Source: Pseudomonas farsensis
GTDB taxonomy: Bacteria > Pseudomonadota > Gammaproteobacteria > Pseudomonadales > Pseudomonadaceae
Length of the DNA: 64,000 nt
NCBI RefSeq assembly: GCF_014268805.2
Contig: NZ_JABWRF020000003.1
Span: forward strand, 648,501 to 712,500
Reading direction: 5' to 3'
The translations under genes and the position numbers were made by a program. Shown here one piece after another: positions 7,400 to 15,730 of the stretch. The first letter of the stretch is position 1. Every line of letters begins with the position of its first letter. A model generated the notes under the pieces. The model saw nothing but the letters and a program-made list of their open reading frames with translations, searched no databases and was not told the origin of the DNA.

Positions 7400-10303
7400 A
7401 TGCATCCTAGTGCTATGAATCTCGGTGCCCTGTTCTTTCAAAACTACCTCGCCGATGCCGCTGGCAAAACCGTGGTGGACATCGGCTCGCGGGATGTTAA
7501 CGGTTCGCTGCGACAGGTGTGCCCGACTGCAGCCAACTATATCGGCGTCGACTTCGACCCAGGCGACGGCGTCGATGTGGTGCTCGACGACCCTTACCAG
7601 ATGCCCTTCGCCGACGCTTCGGTAGATGTCGTGGTGTGCAGCTCGGTGTTCGAGCACTCGCAGCTATTCTGGCTGGTGTACCTGGAGCTGTTGCGCATCC
7701 TCAAGCCTGACGGTGTGCTGTACCTGAACATGCCTAGCAACGGCTATATCCACCGCTATCCGGTGGACTGCTGGCGCTTTTACCCCGATGCAGGCAGCGC
7801 TTTGGTCGCCTGGGCTCAGCGCAGCGGCTATAACCCAGTATTGTTCGAATCCTTCATTGCCAACAAAGGCGGCGACCTGGAAAGCGACCCGGCCAGGGCC
7901 TGGAACGATTTCGTCGCGGTGTTTGGCAAGGATGCCGAGTACCAGCCCCGTCATCGCCAGCGAATTCTCGGCGTCTACCCGGACTACACCAACGCGACCT
8001 GCGATATACACAGCATCGACCAGAAATACAGCAGTGCTACCGAAGACCTCGACATGATCACTGCCCGCGGGGCGTTGTTGGGTGAGCAACAAACGTCGCT
8101 GGTCGAGGCCCGCCAGTGCATTGCGCAAGCCGAAGCGGAACGTGCCGAGCTGTCACGCCTGCTCGACGAGGCGCGCGAAAGCCTGCAGCGGCAAACCCAC
8201 ATCGTTGCGGCTCTACGCCATTCCAACAGTTGGCGGCTGACGCAGCCATTACGCGTGGCGAAACGGCAAGCGGAACCAGTCCGTCAGCTTGCACTGCGCG
8301 TGAGCGGCCGTGTACGCGCACACGGCGGCGTGCCAGCGATCCTGTCCGGTAGTCTTCGGCTACTACGCCGTGAAGGTGCCTTGGCCGTGTTGCGCCGCAT
8401 TCGCTCGGCCTGGGCGTTGCCGGTGCCTGTGCAAAGCGGCGCACAAGCAACGGTTGCGGACATTCCGGTCGTTGCCTTTGATAGCATCAGCGAAGGCTTC
8501 ACCGAACATATCGCCCAGCCGCCAATAGACCCAAGCGTGAAACTCATCGCGTTTTATCTACCGCAGTTTCACCCGTTCGCCGAAAACGACAAATGGTGGG
8601 GCAAAGGCTTTACCGAATGGAGCAACGTGGCCAAGGCCCGCCCCAACTACCAGGGCCACTACCAGCCGCACTTGCCAATCCACTGCGGCTACTACGACCT
8701 GCGTGTGCCGCAGGTCATGCGCGAGCAGGCCCGGCTTGCCAAAGCCTATGGCGTGCATGGCTTCAACTATTACTTCTACTGGTTCGCCGGCAAGATCCTC
8801 ATGGACACGCCATTGCAGATGATGCTGCGCGACCCGCAGGTGGACATGCCGTTCTGCCTGACCTGGGCCAATGAAAACTGGACTCGCCGTTGGGACGGCC
8901 AGGAAAATGACGTGCTGATCGCCCAGGAGCACACCGCCGAGGACTCCTTGGCATTCATTCGCCATCTGCTGCAGTATTTCGCCGATCCGCGCTATATCAA
9001 GGTGGACGGCAAGCCGCTGCTGATCGTCTATCGCGCCAGTATCATCCCGGACATGGCCGGCACCGCCCGGCTGTGGCGCGAAGAGGTGGTCAAGCATGGT
9101 TTGCCAGGGTTGTACCTGATGTGCGCGCAGACCTTCGGCATTCTGGCCCCCGACGAATTCGGCTTTGATGCCTCTCTGGAGTTCCCGCCCCACACCACGT
9201 TGAGCCATCGCATCAACGAGCAGCTCGATATCACCAACCCGGACTACGCCGGCAACCTGTTCAGTTACGACCAAGTGGTGGATAACGTTGTGCGCATGCC
9301 CGAGCCGGCCTACAAGCTCTACAGGACCGCGATGCTGTCCTGGGACAATACCGCGCGCAAGCAGAACAACAGCCATACCTTTCATGGCTTCAGCCTGCTG
9401 CGCTACAAGCAGTGGCTGGCATTCCTCTGCAACCGCGTGCAGGATAACCCCAAGTACGCAAGCGACGAGAAGCTGGTATTCGTCAATGCCTGGAACGAGT
9501 GGGCCGAAGGCACCCATCTGGAGCCGGATCGCAAGTTCGGCTATGGCTATCTGCAGGCCACGTACGATGTGCTGAGCGACTACGACCAACAGCCTCAGAG
9601 CATTGCGACGGCGGTGGTTGAGCAGCGCAATCCACTGGCCGCCATCGTGCACCTGCATTACCCGGAGGTGCTCGCTGACCTGCAGGCGCAACTTGAAAAC
9701 CTGCAAGCGGTGGGCTGCGACCTGTATTTCACCGCTACCAGCGCTTCGGCAGCCGCGCAACTGCGCAGCAGCTACCCGGAGGCGGCGGTTTACCTTGTCG
9801 AGAACCGCGGGCGCGATATCCTGCCGTTCATCAAGGTGCTGGCCCAGCTTGAAGGCCTGAACTATCAGGCCATCTGCAAGCTGCATGGCAAGAAAACCGT
9901 CTACCGGGCTGATGGCGCGCAGATCAGGCAGGAGCTGTTCTCATCGCTGGCGGGCAGCGCGGAGCAGGTGGCCACAGTTGCTCGGCGCTTCGCCGAGGAC
10001 CCCACGCTGGGGCTGGTGGTGCCGAGCAAGTACCTGATTGAACACAGTGACCACAACATGACCTACAACCACCAGCCAGTGGCTGACGCCTGCCGGCTGA
10101 TGGGGCTGGAGTTCGTGCGTGATCGCTTCCCCGCAGGCTCGATGTACTGGTTCAGGCCTGAGGCGCTGGCGCGGCTCAGGGCGATCGAACCTGAAGCGTT
10201 CGATCTGGAGCGTGGGCTCTGTGATGGCACCATGCCCCATGCGATCGAACGCGTGATTGCACTGTTGGTCAGGCAGGAGGGCTACAGTGTCGAACGCTGC
10301 TAG
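7400..10303 (+). CDS. multidomain polysaccharide enzyme: methyltransferase, coiled coil, WbsX/GH99-like domain, RgpF-like domain
   Basis: This is a 967-residue protein. Residues 1-200 form a class I SAM methyltransferase (VVDIGSRDVNGS near 24; SSVFEH; LKPDGVLYLN). Residues about 215-290 are a charged helical stretch ending in NSWRLTQPLR, a motif often found ahead of glycosyltransferase domains. Residues about 380-720 match WbsX/glycosyltransferase WbsX-like GH99-type domains (FYLPQFHP, WWGKGFTEW, NAWNEWAEG). Residues about 747-967 resemble RgpF rhamnan synthesis proteins (ENRGRDILPF, KLHGKK). ATG 7400 has an AAAGG site 7 bases upstream; TTG 7382, overlapping the wzt stop, is the alternative start. 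It ends the operon, 8 bases before a convergent gene. Domain identities are confident; the reaction is inferred. Confidence 0.88.
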   Translation: MHPSAMNLGALFFQNYLADAAGKTVVDIGSRDVNGSLRQVCPTAANYIGVDFDPGDGVDVVLDDPYQMPFADASVDVVVCSSVFEHSQLFWLVYLELLRILKPDGVLYLNMPSNGYIHRYPVDCWRFYPDAGSALVAWAQRSGYNPVLFESFIANKGGDLESDPARAWNDFVAVFGKDAEYQPRHRQRILGVYPDYTNATCDIHSIDQKYSSATEDLDMITARGALLGEQQTSLVEARQCIAQAEAERAELSRLLDEARESLQRQTHIVAALRHSNSWRLTQPLRVAKRQAEPVRQLALRVSGRVRAHGGVPAILSGSLRLLRREGALAVLRRIRSAWALPVPVQSGAQATVADIPVVAFDSISEGFTEHIAQPPIDPSVKLIAFYLPQFHPFAENDKWWGKGFTEWSNVAKARPNYQGHYQPHLPIHCGYYDLRVPQVMREQARLAKAYGVHGFNYYFYWFAGKILMDTPLQMMLRDPQVDMPFCLTWANENWTRRWDGQENDVLIAQEHTAEDSLAFIRHLLQYFADPRYIKVDGKPLLIVYRASIIPDMAGTARLWREEVVKHGLPGLYLMCAQTFGILAPDEFGFDASLEFPPHTTLSHRINEQLDITNPDYAGNLFSYDQVVDNVVRMPEPAYKLYRTAMLSWDNTARKQNNSHTFHGFSLLRYKQWLAFLCNRVQDNPKYASDEKLVFVNAWNEWAEGTHLEPDRKFGYGYLQATYDVLSDYDQQPQSIATAVVEQRNPLAAIVHLHYPEVLADLQAQLENLQAVGCDLYFTATSASAAAQLRSSYPEAAVYLVENRGRDILPFIKVLAQLEGLNYQAICKLHGKKTVYRADGAQIRQELFSSLAGSAEQVATVARRFAEDPTLGLVVPSKYLIEHSDHNMTYNHQPVADACRLMGLEFVRDRFPAGSMYWFRPEALARLRAIEPEAFDLERGLCDGTMPHAIERVIALLVRQEGYSVERC

Positions 10304-10311
10304 CGCCAGCT

Positions 10312-11667
10312 TCAACGCTCGCGCAATGCTTCGGTCCGCGCCTTGAGCACCGGCTTCAACAGGTAGTCCAACACGCTTTTCTGCCCGGTAATAATGTCCA
10401 CCGTGGCGACCATGCCGGGGATGATCAGCAATGGCTTGTTGTCCCCGCCCAGGTGGTTCTTGTCGGTGCGCACCTGGATCAGGTAGAACGCGTTGCCCTT
10501 GTCGTCAGTGACGGTATCGGCGCCGATCAGCTCCAGCTTTGCCTTCAAACCGCCGTAAATGGTGTAGTCGTAGGCGCTGAACTTGACCATCGCAGTCTGC
10601 CCGGGGTGCAAAAATGCCACGTCCTGGGGCCGCACCTTGGCTTCGATCAGCAAGTTGTCTTCAATGGGCACGATCTCCACCAAATCGCTGCCGGGCTGGA
10701 CCACGCCGCCTATGGTGTTGACCTTCAGCAGCTTGACGATGCCGCGCACGGGCGACACCACGGTGGTGCGGTTGACGCGGTCGTCGATGGCGATGCTGGT
10801 GGCGGTGATCTTGGAAAGCTCGGTGCGTTTGTCGTTGAGTTCCTTGGCTGCCTCCGAGCGGAAGGTGGCATCGGATTCCTGGATCTTGCTGCGGATTTCC
10901 GCCACAGCAGCTTCGGCGCGGGGTATCGCCAGGCTGGTGGCGCTGAGCTGACCGCGGGCTTCGACGCTGCGCTGTTTGAGGCGCAGGATTTCAACCGGCG
11001 AGATGGCGCCCTTGCTGACCAGTGGCGAGGACATATCCAGCTCCTGTTGCAGCAGGCCTACGGCTGAACGGTACTGGTCGACCTTGGAGCGAAATTCGGC
11101 AAGTTCCTGGGTTTTCTGCCGCAGTTGCTCGTTAAGCGTCTGTTTTTCGCTAGCCAGGCGGCGTTGGCGCGACTCGTACAACCCTGCTTCATCCGCGGCT
11201 ACCTGTGGCGCCTTGGCGCGCACTTCAGCGGACAGCACGAAAGGCTTGCCATCGGCTTCGGCCTGCAGCCGCTCCACCTGGGCGCTGAGGGCGTAGCGGT
11301 CGGCTTCGCTCTCGCCTTTGTTGGACTTGAACCGGGTGTCGTCCAGGCGCAGCAGGGTGGCGCCTTTGTCGACCATCTGGCCTTCGCGGACGAAGATCTC
11401 GGTCACGATGCCACCTTCGAGGTTTTGCACCACCTGGATCTTGCTCGACGGAATGGCCTTGCCCTCGCCGACGGTGACCTCATCGAGCACTGCAAAATTG
11501 GCCCACACCAGTGCCACCAGTAGCAGCACCGCCGCCAGCCATACCGTCAGGCGTGACAGCCCCGGCGACTCTTGCTGGGTGGCGCCGGCCAACTCCGGCA
11601 TATAGTCGCGCTCGGCGCGAGCGTCGCTGCCGTGCAGGTAACTGCGCACGCTATGGCTGATGGACAT
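10312..11667 (-). CDS. HlyD-family type I secretion periplasmic adaptor (LapC-like)
   Basis: This membrane-fusion protein links the inner-membrane ABC transporter to the TolC pore. It has 451 residues: a cytoplasmic N-terminus, one transmembrane segment at about 39-61, then the lipoyl/barrel half-motif (GKAIPSSKIQVVQNLEGGIV), a long periplasmic coiled coil (about 110-290) and the C-terminal HlyD beta-barrel region with the PEDVAFL-like segment (PQDVAFLHPGQ). It is the last gene of the minus-strand unit TolC - ABC - HlyD, which is divergent from the adhesin gene. The composition resembles LapC of the LapA secretion system. It converges on the polysaccharide operon with only 8 bases between stops. 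Confidence 0.93.
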   Translation of the reverse strand: MSISHSVRSYLHGSDARAERDYMPELAGATQQESPGLSRLTVWLAAVLLLVALVWANFAVLDEVTVGEGKAIPSSKIQVVQNLEGGIVTEIFVREGQMVDKGATLLRLDDTRFKSNKGESEADRYALSAQVERLQAEADGKPFVLSAEVRAKAPQVAADEAGLYESRQRRLASEKQTLNEQLRQKTQELAEFRSKVDQYRSAVGLLQQELDMSSPLVSKGAISPVEILRLKQRSVEARGQLSATSLAIPRAEAAVAEIRSKIQESDATFRSEAAKELNDKRTELSKITATSIAIDDRVNRTTVVSPVRGIVKLLKVNTIGGVVQPGSDLVEIVPIEDNLLIEAKVRPQDVAFLHPGQTAMVKFSAYDYTIYGGLKAKLELIGADTVTDDKGNAFYLIQVRTDKNHLGGDNKPLLIIPGMVATVDIITGQKSVLDYLLKPVLKARTEALRER

Positions 11668-11698
11668 GTTCTACCTCGCCGAGGAATGGGGTTGCTCA

Positions 11699-13843
11699 CT
11701 ACAGCGCCGAACCAATGCGCCCTTTGCGCAGCGCATCGATCACCGCGTCCTTAGGCCCATCGGCGACGATCTTGCCGTTATCCAGCACCAGCAGCCGGTC
11801 GACCAGGCCTAGCATCGAGGTACGGTGAGTGACCAGCAGCAGCGTCTTGCCCGGCACCCAGGCCAGCAGGCGCTGGCGCAGTTGGTCTTCGCTGCTGTTG
11901 TCCATGTGGCTGGTGGGTTCGTCGAGTATCAGCAGCGGCGGCTCCAGCAGCAGCGCGCGGGCCAGCAGCACTGCCTGGCGCTGGCCGCCGGAGAGCAACT
12001 GGCCGCGCTCACCCACCGGGCGGTCGAAACCTTGTGGGTGCTGGCGTGCCAGCTCGCTGACGCCGGTCAGTTCGGCCACTTCGAGCATGCGCGCATCGCT
12101 GACATGGCGGGCGCCCAGGGTGAGGTTGTCGCGCAGGCTGCCGGCCAGCAGCGGCAGGTCGTGGGCCACATAGCCGATCTGGCTGCGCAGGTCGGCGATA
12201 TCCAGTTGCCGCAGGTCAAGGTTGTCCAACAGCACCTGGCCCTCGTCGGGGTGGTGAAAGCCCATCAACAAACGGCCCAGGGTGCTCTTGCCCGAGCCGC
12301 TGCGGCCAATGATGCCGATACGCTCGCCCGGGCTCAGGCTGAAGCTCACATCGCTAAGTGCTGCTGCCGTCTGGCCGGGGTAGCGGAAGGTGGCATGGCT
12401 GATGCTCACCGCGCCCTGCAGTGCGGTGTGTTCCAGGCCCTGATGGTCAGGTTGGCGCTCTTGCGGCAGGCTCATCAGTGCATCGGTGCTGCGCATGGTC
12501 AGCTGAGCTTGCTGGTAGCGGGTGATCAGCCCGGCAATCTGCCCGAGCGGGGCGAGCACGCGGCTGCCGAGCATGTAGCTGGCCACCAGTGCGCCGACGC
12601 TGAGGTTACCGGCGATGATGCTGTACACCCCGGCGACGATGGTGGCCATGCCGCAGAACTGCTGGATGAACAGCGTGCCGTTGGTGGCCAGTGATGACAG
12701 GTTGCGGGCGTGGGCATCGAGCCGGGCGATGGCGCCGTTGGTGTGTTCCCACTGGTATTGGCGCTCGCTTTCGGCGCCGCAGGCCTTGAGGGTTTCCAGG
12801 CCGCCAAGGGTCTCGATCAGCAGCGCCTGGCGGACTGCGCCCAGGCTCAGGCTCTTTTGTACGGTGTCGCGCAGGCGCAGCTGGATGAACAACGCCAGGG
12901 CCACCGCCACCGGGAACGCAACCAGTGGGATGACCACCAGCCAGCCGCCAAGCAGGCCGATCACCAGTAACATCAGCGCCACGAAGGGCAGGTCGATGAT
13001 GCTGGTCAGGGTCACGGCGGTGAGGAATTCCCGCAGGCCCTGGAAGTCGTGGATGCTCTGGGCGAAGCCGCCGATGGTGGCCGGGCGCGCCTTCATGCTC
13101 ATGCCGGTGATGCGTTCGAACAGCGTGGCCGAAAGTATCAGGTCGGTTTTTTTCCCGGCTTGGTCGAGCAGATGCGCGCGGACCATGCGCAGCACCAGTT
13201 CAAAGGCGGTGCCAATGAACAAGCCGGCTACCAGCACCCACAGCGTCGATAGCGCCTGGTTAGGCACGACGCGGTCGTAGGTCTGCATGACGAACAGCGG
13301 CACCATCAGCCCCAGCAGGTTGATCAGCAGGCTGGCCAGCAGTGCATCGCCGTACAGCCAGCGCGAATGGCGCAGGGTGTCGCGAAACCAGGCGTTGACC
13401 CGCGGCAGCAGCGGCGAGCGTACGTCTTCCAGCGTGTGCCGGGGGCGGGCAAACAATGCTTGGCCGCTGTAGGCCTCTGCCAGCGCCTGCGCCTCGACCC
13501 ACTGCTCGCCGCCTTCGGCTTCGCAGGGCAGCAGCAGCGCCCGGCCGTTTTCGCCGAAGCGCTGCAGCACAGCGCTGCGGCCGTCGTTGAGAATCAACAG
13601 CAGCGGCAGGTTGAGCGCCGAGATGGCGCCCAGCTCGCGACGCAGCACCCGCGCCTGCAAGCCAGCACGGGCGGCTGCACGCGGCAGCAGCGCCAGGCTC
13701 ATGCGCTGGCCGGCCAGTGGCAAGCCGCTGCACAGGCTGGCGCGGCTGGCGTTGCAGCCGTGCAGGCGACACAGTATCAGCAGGCCATCGAGCAACGGGT
13801 CGTCCACATCCAGGCGCGGTTGCGCGCTTTGCATACTGGTCAC
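11699..13843 (-). CDS. type I secretion system permease/ATPase (LapB-like)
   Basis: This 714-residue inner-membrane exporter has three parts. Residues about 15-130 are a C39-like domain that seems to lack a catalytic Cys-His arrangement, as is typical for transporters of giant adhesins. Residues about 160-440 form the membrane domain. The C-terminal ATPase has Walker A GRSGSGKST near 512-520, the LSGGQ signature near 613-620 and Walker B LLILDEPTSHMD near 633-643. The GTG start at 13843 has an AGGAG site 9 bases upstream, and ATG 13834 is an alternative. The tolC-like gene lies 22 bases upstream and the hlyD-like gene 31 bases downstream, so the three form an operon. Confidence 0.94.
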   Translation of the reverse strand: MTSMQSAQPRLDVDDPLLDGLLILCRLHGCNASRASLCSGLPLAGQRMSLALLPRAAARAGLQARVLRRELGAISALNLPLLLILNDGRSAVLQRFGENGRALLLPCEAEGGEQWVEAQALAEAYSGQALFARPRHTLEDVRSPLLPRVNAWFRDTLRHSRWLYGDALLASLLINLLGLMVPLFVMQTYDRVVPNQALSTLWVLVAGLFIGTAFELVLRMVRAHLLDQAGKKTDLILSATLFERITGMSMKARPATIGGFAQSIHDFQGLREFLTAVTLTSIIDLPFVALMLLVIGLLGGWLVVIPLVAFPVAVALALFIQLRLRDTVQKSLSLGAVRQALLIETLGGLETLKACGAESERQYQWEHTNGAIARLDAHARNLSSLATNGTLFIQQFCGMATIVAGVYSIIAGNLSVGALVASYMLGSRVLAPLGQIAGLITRYQQAQLTMRSTDALMSLPQERQPDHQGLEHTALQGAVSISHATFRYPGQTAAALSDVSFSLSPGERIGIIGRSGSGKSTLGRLLMGFHHPDEGQVLLDNLDLRQLDIADLRSQIGYVAHDLPLLAGSLRDNLTLGARHVSDARMLEVAELTGVSELARQHPQGFDRPVGERGQLLSGGQRQAVLLARALLLEPPLLILDEPTSHMDNSSEDQLRQRLLAWVPGKTLLLVTHRTSMLGLVDRLLVLDNGKIVADGPKDAVIDALRKGRIGSAL

Positions 13844-13865
13844 GATGGCCTACTCCTGGCTTGTG

Positions 13866-15239
13866 CTAGCGCATGTCGGGCAACCGCGCCTCGTTACGCA
13901 CCTCGGATTTTGCAATGGCTTCGGCCGGCAGCGTGATGCGCTGTTTGCTCAGCAGTTCGCCCATGGTCGCCAGCACGCGGTACATCGAGTATTCCTCGGT
14001 GTAGCGCACCTCGGCGTAGCGCCGGTTGGCGTTGTACAGCTCGTTCTCGCTGTCGAGCACATCGAGCAGGGTGCGTTGGCCCAGGCCGAACTGGTCCTGG
14101 TAGGCGGCGCGCACGCGCTGTGTGGTTTCGGCGTATTCACGGGCGCTTGGGGTCTGCTTGCGCGCGTTGTTCATGGCGTTCCACGACAGGCTGAGGTTTT
14201 CGTTCAGCTCGCGCAGGGCGTTGTTGCGGATGTCCATGGCCTGGTTGATCTTGTGCGCATCGGACTGCAGGCGCGCTTTGTCGCTGCCCCCGCGGAACAG
14301 GTTGTAGCTGAGCTCCACGCCCGCTTGCCAGTCGTTGTTGCTGTGCCCGCGCTCACCGCCCTGGTTGTTGTTGGCGCCGGTCGCCAGCACCGCGTCCAGG
14401 CGCGGGTAGAACGGCGACTTGGCCACTTCGTACTGTTTCTCGGCGGCGTTCACGTCGGCCTGGGCCGAACGCAGATACGGGTTGTTTTCCTGCATGCTCT
14501 TGCGCGCGTCGGCCAGGGTTGGCGGCACTTCTATCTTGATCGTGCTCGGGGCCTCCAGCTCATCGGCAGGGCGCCCGACCACACTGAAGAAGTTAGCCTC
14601 GGCATCCGCCAGGTCCACCTCGGCGGTGTCCAGGTTGTTTTCTGCCAGGGCGCGGCGGGCGCGGGACTGGTCAAGGTCGGCGGTGCTGCCAACGCCGCGT
14701 TCGCTGCGCAGGCCGATCTGGTCGTTGACCCGCAGGTGCGCCTGCAGGTTGTTGCGGGCCAGGGTGACCAGTTCACGGCGTTTCAGGACTTCGAGGTACA
14801 CCTCGACGGTGCGCAGTGCCACGTCCTGGGCGATGGCCTGGGTGTAGTAGGCCCGCGAGTTGGACACCGCTTCAGTTCTACCCACTTCATTGGAGGTGTT
14901 GAAGCCGTCGAAGATCATCTGCCGCAGGCGCAGCTCCGACTGGGTGTAGTTGAGGGTGGCCTTGTCGTGGTTGCGGGTGCCGTCGGCATTGAGTCCGCGG
15001 GTGTTGAGGTTGTCCGAGCGCTGGCGCCCGTAGCCTGCGACCAGGTCGACCGTGGGAAAGTACCCGCCGCGAGCGAACTTCACATCCTCATCAGCCGAGA
15101 GCCTGCTGTTGCGATACGAACTGATCTGCGGGTGGTAATCCACCGCGCTCTGTACGGCCTCGTTAAGTGACATCGCCTGGGTATTGGCGCACGTCATAGC
15201 CAATAAAATCGCACCGGTGATGGGGGTTAAAACGCGCAT
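13866..15239 (-). CDS. TolC family outer membrane protein of type I secretion (LapE/AggA-like)
   Basis: This is the outer-membrane channel of the secretion system. The ATG at 15239 gives 457 residues and a signal peptide (MRVLTPITGAILLAMTCANTQA), with a GGGAG site 8 bases upstream; a start at 15275 would add 12 residues ahead of the signal. Two repeated outer-membrane efflux halves follow, with the usual LNEAV start, coiled helices and an NELYNANRRYAEVRY segment near the end. From memory, P. putida lapE also lies in this chromosomal neighbourhood near recQ, so this may be the lapE orthologue. It is divergent from the adhesin gene across a 491-base control region. Confidence 0.93.
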   Translation of the reverse strand: MRVLTPITGAILLAMTCANTQAMSLNEAVQSAVDYHPQISSYRNSRLSADEDVKFARGGYFPTVDLVAGYGRQRSDNLNTRGLNADGTRNHDKATLNYTQSELRLRQMIFDGFNTSNEVGRTEAVSNSRAYYTQAIAQDVALRTVEVYLEVLKRRELVTLARNNLQAHLRVNDQIGLRSERGVGSTADLDQSRARRALAENNLDTAEVDLADAEANFFSVVGRPADELEAPSTIKIEVPPTLADARKSMQENNPYLRSAQADVNAAEKQYEVAKSPFYPRLDAVLATGANNNQGGERGHSNNDWQAGVELSYNLFRGGSDKARLQSDAHKINQAMDIRNNALRELNENLSLSWNAMNNARKQTPSAREYAETTQRVRAAYQDQFGLGQRTLLDVLDSENELYNANRRYAEVRYTEEYSMYRVLATMGELLSKQRITLPAEAIAKSEVRNEARLPDMR

Positions 15240-15730
15240 GGGGTACTTCTCCCTGGTCTCAAAATGGTCCTGCAATCGCCAAAAAAATGACGAAAAATAA
15301 GTGTCAAACCGTTTCAGGCTTGTAACAACCTAGCTAAGAACATTTATGGGCCTAGCTAAGAAGATTTCTTCATAAGGTATATGCGAAAAAAAACTTATGC
15401 GGTCTAAGCAAAGCACGACATTGTTGCTCTCAGGTGGCTCGCTCAACCGGCTGCAACGCTCAGGTTGTCGGGCTTCGATGAAAGTTCCAGTTTTTTTGCA
15501 GCAGAGGACACGGGGAGAAAGGCGCTGGCGGTAATTGGCGACAATAAATTGGCACTTTGAGCTTGCCATTACCCATTACTGCTATTGCCGTAATCGTCAC
15601 TAAAAACGGGTGATTCTTGCCTGGGTGACAGCGACGTTCCGCTTGCCAGCCATGCTGGCCGGTCGTCTGGAATCTCTGCCCGCCACGCCTTGAACTGTAA
15701 AAAGTCCAGCGGCAGGGGAGGCATGCACTC
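15240..15730. promoter_or_regulatory. divergent control region between the tolC-like gene and the adhesin gene
   Basis: This 491-base region must contain the promoters of both the secretion operon and the adhesin. It holds a direct repeat CCTAGCTAAGAA at 15329-15340 and 15351-15362, offset by exactly 22 bases, or two helical turns. This is the pattern expected for a regulator binding one face of DNA. The adhesin ribosome binding site is GGGGAGG at 15714-15720, 10 bases before its ATG. A 79-residue minus-strand open frame here has no recognisable features and I do not call it. I could not identify a FleQ box or a convincing -35/-10 pair. Confidence 0.5.

Noticed and set aside
15330..15569. 79-codon minus-strand frame in the adhesin control region
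   Set aside because: No ribosome binding site, no recognisable features, and it runs through the 12-base direct repeats.
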